14,954 nt of DNA from DAOVDI01 sp965373045 (GCA_965373045.1 CBDVEQ010000044.1:1-14954); one strand, 5' to 3'. Positions 1 to 7,190 are shown, counted from the stretch's first letter. Notes: generated from the letters alone by a model not told the origin. Program-made: numbers and translations.

Positions 1-931
1 CGCAAACCAGTTCGGCAACATTAGATTTCAGCATCTCTTTGGCTTCGGGTACATCAACTGCGAGTTCCGGTTTACTTGGAATTTTGGCGCCAAAGTCGGC
101 AACAGGATTTTTTGGTACATCATACGTGCTTATTTCGTAGCCGGTATCTTCCCATGACTGAAAACCTCCGTTCAAGATCCTCACATCTTTTACTCCGGCA
201 TACATCATAATAAAAGCACAACGAAAAGCTCCAATATGTCCTGCCGCTTTTCCCGGAAATTCGTCATCATTATCGGGATCCATATATTTTCCATATAAAA
301 TAACGGTTGTATCGGCTGTAATTCCGTGTTGTTCCAGAGCGGTTTTAAGTTCTTCGGGCGATCGGCGGTTCCATGTTTCGGGCGCTTCAAGTGCCAATGT
401 ATCAATATCAATAGCTCCCGGGATATGTCCTGAAAGATAAGCATCACGGTTGCGGTAATGGGCATGGCAAACTACATATTTATTATTGTTGTATTCTTGT
501 GGATTATTTCCTGAAATAAGCGTATTTACCCAATCGGATGAAACCAGTTGGCTATATCTTTCAAGTTTTTCCATTGGTAATTCATGATTACCGGCCCATT
601 CTTCAATAAAATGATTGTATATGAAAATATTGTCGTAACCGGCTTTTACAAATAAGTTGGCCACCGTTTGGTTTTGTTCTGGTGTGTATCCATAAACAAC
701 AATCTTATGTTCGGGCAAAATATGTTTCGATCGTACCACCTCTATCCAATCCATGTGATTTGCCCATTTTACAGGCAAAGATTTTGCGCCTTTGATGTGT
801 CCGCCCCGGATTTCGTTTTCAAGTTTCCAACCATTGTAGGCATCAACAGGGCGGGCATCGATGATTTTTGTATCTTTGTTTTCAAGTATTTTTACCAATT
901 CATTGGCAGATAATTCAATTAATTTTGTCAT
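1..931 (-). CDS. Multi-domain rhodanese (YnjE-like sulfurtransferase), 3' end beyond window
   Basis: Reading the minus strand from the ATG at 931 gives 310 uninterrupted codons that run off the left edge, so the C-terminus is missing. Rhodanese domain 1 (about residues 1-115) has IIDARPVDAYNGW at 23-35 and GGHIKGAKSLP at 43-53. Domain 2 (about 130-265) has YLSGHIPGAIDID at 165-177 and LNGGFQSW near the end of the fold. A third domain seems to begin at VDVPEAKEMLKSNVAELVC just before the edge. Neither visible domain has a cysteine at the usual active-site loop: domain 1 has VVYGYTPEQ and domain 2 has VILYGKYMD. In the E. coli YnjE family the catalytic Cys is in the last domain, which is outside this window. 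No signal peptide is visible, so a cytoplasmic location is likely. The gene starts 19 bases after the iron-sulfur flavoprotein stop and has no recognisable Shine-Dalgarno site, suggesting read-through from that gene. The family call is firm; substrate and catalysis are not known. Confidence 0.88.
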   Translation of the reverse strand, partial: MTKLIELSANELVKILENKDTKIIDARPVDAYNGWKLENEIRGGHIKGAKSLPVKWANHMDWIEVVRSKHILPEHKIVVYGYTPEQNQTVANLFVKAGYDNIFIYNHFIEEWAGNHELPMEKLERYSQLVSSDWVNTLISGNNPQEYNNNKYVVCHAHYRNRDAYLSGHIPGAIDIDTLALEAPETWNRRSPEELKTALEQHGITADTTVILYGKYMDPDNDDEFPGKAAGHIGAFRCAFIMMYAGVKDVRILNGGFQSWEDTGYEISTYDVPKNPVADFGAKIPSKPELAVDVPEAKEMLKSNVAELVC

Positions 932-950
932 AGTATTCGTTTTATTACGC

Positions 951-2783
951 TTAAACATGCTCAATATCTGTAAAATCTGCAACCACTTTGCTGTCCGTAA
1001 CTACGTCAGTAACACTGAGCTTATGTATATCGTCTAAGCCATTGGTCCGGGCAAAAACTTTTAACTCGTTGTTAGTAGCTGTATAAAAGTTTTTGAACTG
1101 CCTTATGGCTTTCTCCTCATCAAAAAGCTCGCGAAGTTGCTCGTTTTGGGTGGTAATGCCGACCGGGCAAGTTCCCGTATGACAAACTTTTGCCTGAATA
1201 CAACCGATAGCTATCATCGAAGCCGTGGCCAAGGCAACAGCGTCAGCGCCGAGGGCAATGGCTTTGGCAATGTCGGAACTATCTCTAAAACCGCCGGTAA
1301 TACAAAGTGTTACATTGCTTTTCACTTTGTCCAAGTATTTTCTTGCCCTGCTAATGACGAAAATAGGTGGAATGCCCACATTGTCTTTCAGGAATTTCGG
1401 TGATGAGCCTGTAGCCCCTCCCCTGCAGTCGATAGTAATAAAATCAGGTTTAGCTTTCAGGGCAAATTCCAAATCTTCTTCAATGTGTCCGGCAGCAAAT
1501 TTTAATCCAACAGGTTTTCCTTCGGTAATTTCTTTGATATGTACTACTTTCTTTTGTAAATCTTCCAAATTGTTTACTCCTGCAAGTCTGCCTGGGGAAA
1601 CAGATGCTTCTCCGGGTTTTAAGCCTCTGATTTCAGCAATTTCTTTAGATACTTTGTATGCCGGCAGATGGCCGCCCAAACCGGGTTTTACACCTTGACC
1701 GATTTTTATTTCCACGGCATCGGCTTGCATCATTGCGCTATCGATATGTGAAAAAGCAGCGGTTCCCAGTTCATAAATGTATTTGGTTGCAGCTTTCCGC
1801 TCATCGGGCAACATGCCGCCTTCACCCGAACACATGGCTGTTCCAACAAGGCTGGCGCCTTTTGCCAATGCTATTTTTGCTTCGCGCGAAAGCGCACCGA
1901 ATGACATGTGCGACACGTAAAATGGCATTTCCAGCTCGATGGGGTGTTTGGCTGTTTTTCCGATGATGGTTTTGGTGTTCACTTTTACATCTTCGTTCAA
2001 AGGCATTTTATGCAGCTGGGCACCCTTAATAACCAGTGTTTCGAAACCGGGGAATGTTTGTAATGTGCGCATTGCTGAATTTTCACTTTTCCCGCTTTCA
2101 GCAAGTTTTTGAATGTTTGCTACTTTTTCATCGACATTTAGTCCAATCGGGTTTGCTTTGCCTTCGTCTTTAAATTTTGTGTACCAGTGTTGTCCGTCGC
2201 AGAAGGGTTTGTTTTTTGATTTTCCGCATCGGCACAAGGCGAAGTGTTCATCTGATTCGGGGTGGTCTTTGTCGTGCAGTTCAATTGTACCTTTCACAAA
2301 ATACGGCCCGTCTTCGGTAATTTTAATTTCCGGATGTTCCGAAAATTTGTTATATAAAATGCCACCAATAGAATAGCTTAAAGCTCCAGAAGGGCATTTT
2401 TTTATAGTTTGGATGATTTTTTCCACGGTTTCGGCATCGGCATTTATCCAAGGCTCTACACCCATTTGGAAAACTTTTGGCAAACCATCTGTACAAAAGC
2501 CTACATGAGCACAAATGCCCCGATTGTCATGTATAGTGATTTTTTTACCAACGTAATCGTCTGTTTTTCGTGGCTGCCTGCCCTCCAATTTTTCGTCGGT
2601 CCAGCCCACTTTACCATGCGTTCCATCACAAAAAGGTTTGTTTTGGGAAGTGCCACAACGACAAAGAGCAATGGTTGTTTTTTCAACAGGAAATATATTT
2701 CCGTTTGCTTCGGTCAGGTTTCCAAGTTTTTTGAGTACCAAAGGACCGTTTTGCGAGGTGCTTATCGAGATTTTTTTATGCAT
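951..2783 (-). CDS. CDGSH / divergent 4Fe-4S / CDGSH / glutamate-synthase FMN-domain fusion oxidoreductase
   Basis: The predicted 610-residue redox protein has, in order, a CDGSH-type 2Fe-2S motif (C41, C43, C52, H56 in CRCGTSQNKPFCDGTH), a Fer4_19-like divergent 4Fe-4S segment (C91, C97, then KKCPSGAL with C130), a second CDGSH-type motif (C184, C186, C195, H199) and a glutamate-synthase central/FMN barrel (about 240-560). The barrel shows FYVSHMSFGALS at 289-300, a KIGQGVKPGLGGHLP segment and a 3Fe-4S signature C528-x5-C534-x4-C539 followed by PVGITTQ. There is no glutamine amidotransferase domain, so it cannot by itself take ammonia from glutamine. It is probably a GltS-related FMN oxidoreductase fed by its own Fe-S chain; the substrate is unknown. 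An in-frame extension to 2846 exists, but the start at 2783 is chosen because AAAGGA lies six bases upstream and the extension would overlap the preceding gene. It sits 10 bases after the isochorismatase-like gene and 19 before the rhodanese. Confidence 0.93.
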   Translation of the reverse strand: MHKKISISTSQNGPLVLKKLGNLTEANGNIFPVEKTTIALCRCGTSQNKPFCDGTHGKVGWTDEKLEGRQPRKTDDYVGKKITIHDNRGICAHVGFCTDGLPKVFQMGVEPWINADAETVEKIIQTIKKCPSGALSYSIGGILYNKFSEHPEIKITEDGPYFVKGTIELHDKDHPESDEHFALCRCGKSKNKPFCDGQHWYTKFKDEGKANPIGLNVDEKVANIQKLAESGKSENSAMRTLQTFPGFETLVIKGAQLHKMPLNEDVKVNTKTIIGKTAKHPIELEMPFYVSHMSFGALSREAKIALAKGASLVGTAMCSGEGGMLPDERKAATKYIYELGTAAFSHIDSAMMQADAVEIKIGQGVKPGLGGHLPAYKVSKEIAEIRGLKPGEASVSPGRLAGVNNLEDLQKKVVHIKEITEGKPVGLKFAAGHIEEDLEFALKAKPDFITIDCRGGATGSSPKFLKDNVGIPPIFVISRARKYLDKVKSNVTLCITGGFRDSSDIAKAIALGADAVALATASMIAIGCIQAKVCHTGTCPVGITTQNEQLRELFDEEKAIRQFKNFYTATNNELKVFARTNGLDDIHKLSVTDVVTDSKVVADFTDIEHV

Positions 2784-2789
2784 ATTAAT

Positions 2790-2795
2790 TCCTTT
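2790..2795 (-). promoter_or_regulatory. Ribosome binding site AAAGGA for the iron-sulfur flavoprotein
   Basis: AAAGGA on the minus strand lies six bases before the ATG at 2783 and overlaps the TAA stop of the upstream hydrolase (2794-2796). It decides the start of the flavoprotein gene against the longer in-frame reading and suggests translational coupling between the two genes. Confidence 0.7.
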
Positions 2796-3516
2796 AAATT
2801 TCATCCTTTTTACACATAACAAGGTTCTTATTATATGAATAGGCATTCTTGAGGTGTAGTTTTTCCATCAATTCCTTGAAAACCACCACATGGGAAAATC
2901 CGTGTGAAAGGTTCAGGAGAGCTGCCCGGTGGAAATTTTCGTGGTATGTTGCTGTACAGTCAACAGGGAAAAAAACCTCAAAATCCAACATAAATGCGCT
3001 CCGTGCGCTTGTCTCACAACAAAGATGGGTCATTACTCCCGCAATAATAATCTGTCTGATTCCCTGCTCGATCAGTATTTCATTAAGCGGAGTATTTAAA
3101 AAAGCATCATAGCGGGATTTTTCTATGTAAAAGAAAGTTCGGTCTTTGTCCATGGAAGTTAATTCACTGATAATTTCGCTCTGCTGGGTGTTTCTCCGAA
3201 TGATATCTCTCCACCATGCGCCTAACAAACCGGCGTCTTCATCGGAATTCACATGTTTTGTTAGAATTATCGGTTGGCGAATATTCTGGAAAAAATTAAT
3301 GAGCTTTTTAATATTTGGAACAATAGAGGAAGCGCTTGGAATAAAGGCATGAGATTGTGGATCAAGAAAATAATGCTGCATATCCAGCACTAGTAAAGCT
3401 GCCTTTTCCGGCATAAGAGAAAATTTCCGTTTAATGATAACAGGCCGGATGTCCTCCAGCATTTTTTCTGCTTTGCCGGATATTGATTCAGGAGTAAAAT
3501 AATCTGTCTTTTTCAT
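2794..3516 (-). CDS. Isochorismatase-family cysteine hydrolase
   Basis: A 240-residue protein of the isochorismatase/nicotinamidase fold. The family catalytic triad can be placed: Asp45 in ALLVLDMQHYFLDP (39-53), Lys133 in YIEKSRYDAFLNTPL (130-144) and Cys166 in GVMTHLCCETSARSAF. The conserved strand-loop IIIAGV precedes the cysteine. The N-terminal helix and the PEKAALLVLDMQ start resemble the isochorismatase domain of EntB-like proteins, but EntB itself lacks the cysteine, so a C-N hydrolase activity (nicotinamidase, carbamoylsarcosine or ureidoacrylate amidase-like) is equally possible. A second Cys (167) follows directly. A strong GGAGG sits a few bases before the ATG at 3516. The gene lies 28 bases after the zinc-ribbon membrane protein and 10 before the flavoprotein. 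No siderophore or NAD-salvage genes are visible to fix the substrate, so the family is certain and the reaction is not. Confidence 0.9.
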   Translation of the reverse strand: MKKTDYFTPESISGKAEKMLEDIRPVIIKRKFSLMPEKAALLVLDMQHYFLDPQSHAFIPSASSIVPNIKKLINFFQNIRQPIILTKHVNSDEDAGLLGAWWRDIIRRNTQQSEIISELTSMDKDRTFFYIEKSRYDAFLNTPLNEILIEQGIRQIIIAGVMTHLCCETSARSAFMLDFEVFFPVDCTATYHENFHRAALLNLSHGFSHVVVFKELMEKLHLKNAYSYNKNLVMCKKDEI

Positions 3517-3544
3517 TGGCCTCCGGCTCAGAGCTTTCTGCGGT

Positions 3545-4081
3545 TTATTTTAGTTCTTTGCCGCAGTGTGGGCAAGCCTTCCATTCTTTCTCCACCGGTT
3601 TTTTACAGCCGGGACAGATGTCGTTCAGACTCTCTCCGCAGTGTGGGCAGAACTTGTAATCAGGGCTTATGGGTTTCTTGCAACTGGAACAGATATAGGT
3701 ATCCGAAGTTCGTTCAGATGTGAGAGGATTGTCCGAGCGTACGATTAAATAGATAAGCAGGCCGATAATGTTGCCAATGAAAACAAGAAGAGCCCAGAGC
3801 ACTCCGTTCATATTGCGCCGTTCCGCGTCCTTGTAGACCCAGACAATAACTATGATCCATAAGATAAACAACAGGATGGAAAAAAGTGAAAGAAAAGGAA
3901 ATCCAAAAGGGCCTTGAGACCAGAAATGAGTACCTTTCGATAGAGATGTTTCCACCCTGTCGAACATATTTGAGACCATTCCAAATGGTGCTAGCATAAA
4001 AGGTGTTGTTCTGAGGAAGAACATGCTTGCGATAATGAGTATAAGGATGATCCCTATTATTTTGCCTGTTGATTTTGCCAT
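3545..4081 (-). CDS. Membrane protein with PLDc_N-like segment and two C-terminal zinc ribbons
   Basis: A 178-residue protein with a first hydrophobic helix at about 7-23, a second at 64-83 and a third at 94-114. The VYKDAERRNMNGVLWALLV stretch (82-100) resembles the short membrane region found at the N-terminus of phospholipase-D-nuclease-type membrane proteins. After a short linker come two tandem zinc ribbons with ideal spacing: C131-x2-C134 / C145-x2-C148 and C156-x2-C159 / C170-x2-C173, each ending in CPHCG. The ribbons probably face the cytoplasm. A GGAGG site (4087-4091) lies five bases upstream of the ATG. It follows the small membrane protein by 23 bases within the ECF-sigma operon. 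The function is unknown; such double zinc ribbons usually mediate protein or nucleic-acid contacts, so a sensory or scaffold role at the membrane is only an inference. Confidence 0.8.
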   Translation of the reverse strand: MAKSTGKIIGIILILIIASMFFLRTTPFMLAPFGMVSNMFDRVETSLSKGTHFWSQGPFGFPFLSLFSILLFILWIIVIVWVYKDAERRNMNGVLWALLVFIGNIIGLLIYLIVRSDNPLTSERTSDTYICSSCKKPISPDYKFCPHCGESLNDICPGCKKPVEKEWKACPHCGKELK

Positions 4082-4104
4082 AATAACCTCCTATTCCAAT
4101 ATAT

Positions 4105-4482
4105 TTAAAACGTTTTGAATCTATATCCGTTAAAAGTCCAATTATCTTTTTTTGCGCGAAATTTGCGGATCAGGACCGGGGTGAAGAAAAGCATCACAGC
4201 GTTCTGAATGTAGAGAGAGATCATAACAAGTGCCTGAATGGAAAGGACCTCATCCGATCGCAGTTCCTTGAGGACAGGAAGCGTAAAAATTGCGGTCAGA
4301 ATAGTAAGAAAAATAAGGGCTGCCCATATGAACCGGGGAATGGATAACGGTCTTGTTTGCAGTATTTCATGGCATAATGCCCGGGTCTTATGGTCGAGTT
4401 CTGCCGGAATGGCTGGGGCGGTTTTTGGATTGTAATACGGTCTGATGTTCATGAGGTCTTCTTCAAGTTTTTTATATTCCAT
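4105..4482 (-). CDS. Small two-helix membrane protein next to the ECF sigma gene; candidate anti-sigma partner
   Basis: A 125-residue protein that I do not recognise as a named family. A soluble N-terminus of about 50 residues contains a single Cys37 (LCHEILQTRPLSIPR). Two hydrophobic helices follow at about 51-70 and 83-105, then a basic tail (IRKFRAKKDNWTFNGYRFKTF). The ATG at 4482 is preceded by AGAGGA at 4488-4493. It starts 18 bases after the sigma-factor stop, the place where anti-sigma factors are commonly encoded, and its topology (cytoplasmic N-domain plus membrane helices) would fit that role. It has no visible HxxxCxxC zinc anti-sigma motif, so the anti-sigma assignment rests on position and topology only. 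Confidence 0.72.
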   Translation of the reverse strand: MEYKKLEEDLMNIRPYYNPKTAPAIPAELDHKTRALCHEILQTRPLSIPRFIWAALIFLTILTAIFTLPVLKELRSDEVLSIQALVMISLYIQNAVMLFFTPVLIRKFRAKKDNWTFNGYRFKTF

Positions 4483-4500
4483 TTTTTTCCTCTTATTCCT

Positions 4501-5082
4501 TCAATCCGGGCATAAGACAGCCAGTTCCCTTCTCAGCAGCCGGATCGCCCTGTAAGTCATGGATTTTACAGTCCCTACCGGTATCCCCAGGATGTTGCTG
4601 ATCTCCAGATATTTAAATCCTTCGATCTCCTTCAGTACAAATACATTGCGAAGTTTCTCCGGCAGTTTACTCAAAGCATTAGAGATTGCCCTGTGTGTTT
4701 CAGCTCGTTCAAACTCTGTTGGGCCCCTGAAAGGCCCCTGGGTCTCTTCCAGGGCGATAATTCCGGGTCCCAGATGTGAAGCAGAGGACCGGTTAAAAAG
4801 GAACAGCCTTCTTATTCTTTTCTTTCTCAACAGGTCCCTGTGCAGATTGGTGGTTATCACAAATAACCAGGCTTTGAGATCCTTCACCTTTTTAGTCTTG
4901 GGGGGATTTTGAGCAACACGAAGCCATGTCTCCTGGAAAAGATCTTCTGCGTCTTTCTGATTTTTTGTCAGATAACAGGCGTAGCTGAAGATCGAGGTTT
5001 TATGTGTGTCATACAGAGTGTCAAAAAAATCGATGGGGCTCTGGCCGGTGTTCGAAGGGATTCTTTGTTTTCTGTGCTTCAT
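4501..5082 (-). CDS. RNA polymerase sigma factor, ECF subfamily
   Basis: A 193-residue sigma-70-family factor with only regions 2 and 4, the layout of ECF sigmas. Region 2 spans about 20-90 and includes DAEDLFQETWLRV (44-56), the core-binding helix, and AWLFVITTNLHRDLLRKKRI for -10 recognition. Region 4 spans about 131-187 with LSKLPEKLRNVFVLKEIEG (138-155) and the helix-turn-helix YLEISNILGIPVGTVKS. The linker of about 40 residues contains a Pro/Gly-rich stretch. A TTG at 5088 would add two residues; the ATG at 5082 is preferred, but neither has a clear Shine-Dalgarno site. It is the first gene of a tightly packed six-gene run and has an ECF-like promoter candidate upstream, so autoregulation is likely. 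The signal it answers to is unknown. Confidence 0.92.
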   Translation of the reverse strand: MKHRKQRIPSNTGQSPIDFFDTLYDTHKTSIFSYACYLTKNQKDAEDLFQETWLRVAQNPPKTKKVKDLKAWLFVITTNLHRDLLRKKRIRRLFLFNRSSASHLGPGIIALEETQGPFRGPTEFERAETHRAISNALSKLPEKLRNVFVLKEIEGFKYLEISNILGIPVGTVKSMTYRAIRLLRRELAVLCPD

Positions 5083-5127
5083 TGTCAATTTCTGTTAGGG
5101 CTCTGATATCCGGTTTTCACAATATAG

Positions 5128-5151
5128 GACGTATGAGACGAAGAAAGGTTC
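5128..5151 (-). promoter_or_regulatory. Candidate ECF-type autoregulatory promoter (GAAC-N16-CGTC)
   Basis: On the minus strand GAAC (5148-5151) is followed by a 16-base spacer and CGTC (5128-5131). AAC at -35 and CGTC at -10 with 16-17 bases between is the known pattern of many ECF promoters, such as the Bacillus SigW/SigX/SigM group. Transcription would start near 5120, leaving a leader of about 38 bases before the sigma ATG. A sigma-70-like TATATT overlaps the same region, so a housekeeping promoter is an alternative. Confidence 0.4.
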
Positions 5152-5168
5152 TGACTGGAAAAAGGCTC

Positions 5169-7190
5169 TCAGTCGAAGTTTTTGTTGACAAGCCCTTTGA
5201 CCATATCTTCATCGGGGCGGAAGGGGAGTGTGATGTGATTGGAAGCTCCCTTTTTATTAAAAGCGATGCTGACATCAATTGAGCTTTCGTTTCTGGCCCA
5301 GGCTCGTCTTGCCACGCCGCCCATCACATCCCAGGTTATAGCAGAGTTGATGATCTTATCCACACGCTCGCTGCCGTCCAGTACAAGGCCGAAACCACCG
5401 TTTATGGCTTTACCGATTCCAGTACCCCCTCCGTTGTGCAGAGTTATCATGCTCATCCCTCTGGCGGCATTGCCTGCAAAGCATTGGGTTGCCATATCAG
5501 CCATGATATTGCTGCCATCTTTGATATTAGCTGTTTCTCTGTATGGAGAATCTGTGCCCCCCGTATCATGGTGGTCCCGACCAAGCATGATTGGTCCGAT
5601 CTCTTCGTCCCTGACCATCTGGTTGAATTTCAGGGCGATCTTGATCCGTCCCTCTGCATCCTGGTATAGGATACGGGCTTTGGTGCCCACAACCAGTGCA
5701 TTTTTTCCGGCATCCCTGATCCATACATAGTTATCCCTGTCCTGTGACCTGCGGTCCGGGTCGATACAGGACATGGCCGCCTGATCAGTCTTTGCGAGGT
5801 CTTCCTGTTTGCCGCTAAGGCATACCCAGCGGAAAGGACCATATCCGAAGTCAAAAAGAATAGGACCCATGATGTCTTCTACATAGGAAGGAAAGATAAA
5901 TCCTTCACGTGTGTCCCTGCCGTTTTTACAGATCTCTTTCACACCGGCGTCGAATACAGCTCTCATGAATGAATTGCCGTAATCAAAGAAATAAGTCCCC
6001 CTGTCCACAAGGATCTTGATTAATTTGAAGTGGATCTTCAGACTCTGATCCACCCGTTTGACAAATTGATCATGGTCTTTGCTGATCATTTCAGTGCGTT
6101 CTTTAAATGTAAGGCCTTGAGGGCAGTACCCTCCGTCATAAGGAGCATGGCAGGAGGTCTGATCGGAGAGAAGCTCGATCTCGATGTTGTTTTTGACGGC
6201 ATATTCCAGAAGGTCTACGATATTCCCGGAGTATGCGATGGAGGCAGGTTTTTTAGCTTTCATATATTCCCGGGCTGTCCGGAAAACTTCTGAAAGGTCG
6301 GAAGAGACCCTGGACACCCATCCCTGCTCATGCCGTGTCTGTATACGCGACTCATCCACTTCTGCGATGATCCCGACGCCTCCGGTGATCTCGATGGCCT
6401 TGGCCTGGGCGCCGCTCATTCCACCTAACCCGGATGTAACAAAAAGGTGGCCGGACAAATCCTCATTTTTGCCGACGCTGAGCTTCATACGGGCGGCGTT
6501 GAGGATAGTGTTGAATGTGCCATGGACGATTCCCTGAGGGCCGATGTACATCCAGCCGCCGGCGGTCATCTGTCCGTAGTTGGAGACCCCAAGCTGCATG
6601 GCCCTGTGCCATTCCTCCTGATTATCGAACAGTCCGACCATGAGGCCGTTTGTGTTGATTACCCGGGGAGCTTCGGGATGGGATTTGAATAAGCCGAGTG
6701 GATGGCCGGACTCAACGACCAGTGTATGGTCCCGGGTCAGCGCTTCCAGGTATTTTTTTATCAGTCTATACTGCATCCAGTTCTGACAGACCTGGCCGGT
6801 CTCGCCGTAGGTGACCAGTTCATAGGGATAGAGAGCGACTTCAAAATCCAGGTTGTTATCGATCATGACCTGGAACGCTTTTCCCTCCAGGCAGCTGCCT
6901 TTATATTTATTTACGGGCTTGCCGTAAATACGGCCATGCGGACGGAAGCGGTAGCCGTAGATGCGGCCGCGTGTTTTCAATTCTTTCATAAATTCCGGGG
7001 CCAAAACCGCATGTAAATCTTCCGGGATATAGCGGAGGGCGTTTTTAAGTGCGATCTCAGTATCCTTTTGATTTAACGTGAATACTCTGTCCGGTGCTCT
7101 TCGGATCCCCTCTGTAAATGTTGGTTTTTCCGGAAGCCCGCTGTCCAGTTTTATTGTCATTGCTTTGGCGATTATTTCATTTTCGATCAT
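5169..7190 (-). CDS. hutU: Urocanate hydratase (urocanase), long animal-like form
   Basis: A 673-residue cytoplasmic enzyme that adds water to urocanate to give 4-imidazolone-5-propanoate in histidine degradation, using tightly bound NAD+ as an electrophile. Visible family motifs are YGETGQVCQNWMQ (128-140), GGWMYIGPQG (211-220), the Rossmann-type TSGLGGMSGAQ (252-262) then GGVGIIAEVD, LLSDQTSCHAPYDGG (340-354), GPFRWVCLSG (451-460), LGRDHHDTGGTDSPYRET (536-552) and LHNGGGTGIGKAINGGFGLVLDG (584-606). It is longer than the roughly 557-residue Pseudomonas/Bacillus enzyme and, from memory, matches the longer vertebrate-type branch. At the position of Pseudomonas Cys410 (LFCRGVGPFRW) it appears to have Asp447, with Cys457 a few residues later. 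The start at 7190 is chosen over an in-frame ATG at 7211 because TAGGAG lies seven bases upstream. No hutH, hutI or hutG is nearby, so this is an orphan hut gene. Confidence 0.96.
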   Translation of the reverse strand: MIENEIIAKAMTIKLDSGLPEKPTFTEGIRRAPDRVFTLNQKDTEIALKNALRYIPEDLHAVLAPEFMKELKTRGRIYGYRFRPHGRIYGKPVNKYKGSCLEGKAFQVMIDNNLDFEVALYPYELVTYGETGQVCQNWMQYRLIKKYLEALTRDHTLVVESGHPLGLFKSHPEAPRVINTNGLMVGLFDNQEEWHRAMQLGVSNYGQMTAGGWMYIGPQGIVHGTFNTILNAARMKLSVGKNEDLSGHLFVTSGLGGMSGAQAKAIEITGGVGIIAEVDESRIQTRHEQGWVSRVSSDLSEVFRTAREYMKAKKPASIAYSGNIVDLLEYAVKNNIEIELLSDQTSCHAPYDGGYCPQGLTFKERTEMISKDHDQFVKRVDQSLKIHFKLIKILVDRGTYFFDYGNSFMRAVFDAGVKEICKNGRDTREGFIFPSYVEDIMGPILFDFGYGPFRWVCLSGKQEDLAKTDQAAMSCIDPDRRSQDRDNYVWIRDAGKNALVVGTKARILYQDAEGRIKIALKFNQMVRDEEIGPIMLGRDHHDTGGTDSPYRETANIKDGSNIMADMATQCFAGNAARGMSMITLHNGGGTGIGKAINGGFGLVLDGSERVDKIINSAITWDVMGGVARRAWARNESSIDVSIAFNKKGASNHITLPFRPDEDMVKGLVNKNFD

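Noticed and set aside
205..465. 86-codon minus-strand reading frame
   Set aside because: It lies in another frame inside the long rhodanese reading frame, which has clear domain motifs.
1225..1698. 157-codon plus-strand reading frame opposite the iron-sulfur flavoprotein
   Set aside because: It is antisense to a protein with conserved GltS motifs and shows no domain or signal of its own.
5239..5730. 163-codon plus-strand reading frame opposite hutU
   Set aside because: A shadow of the strongly conserved urocanase C-terminal region; its composition follows the opposite strand.
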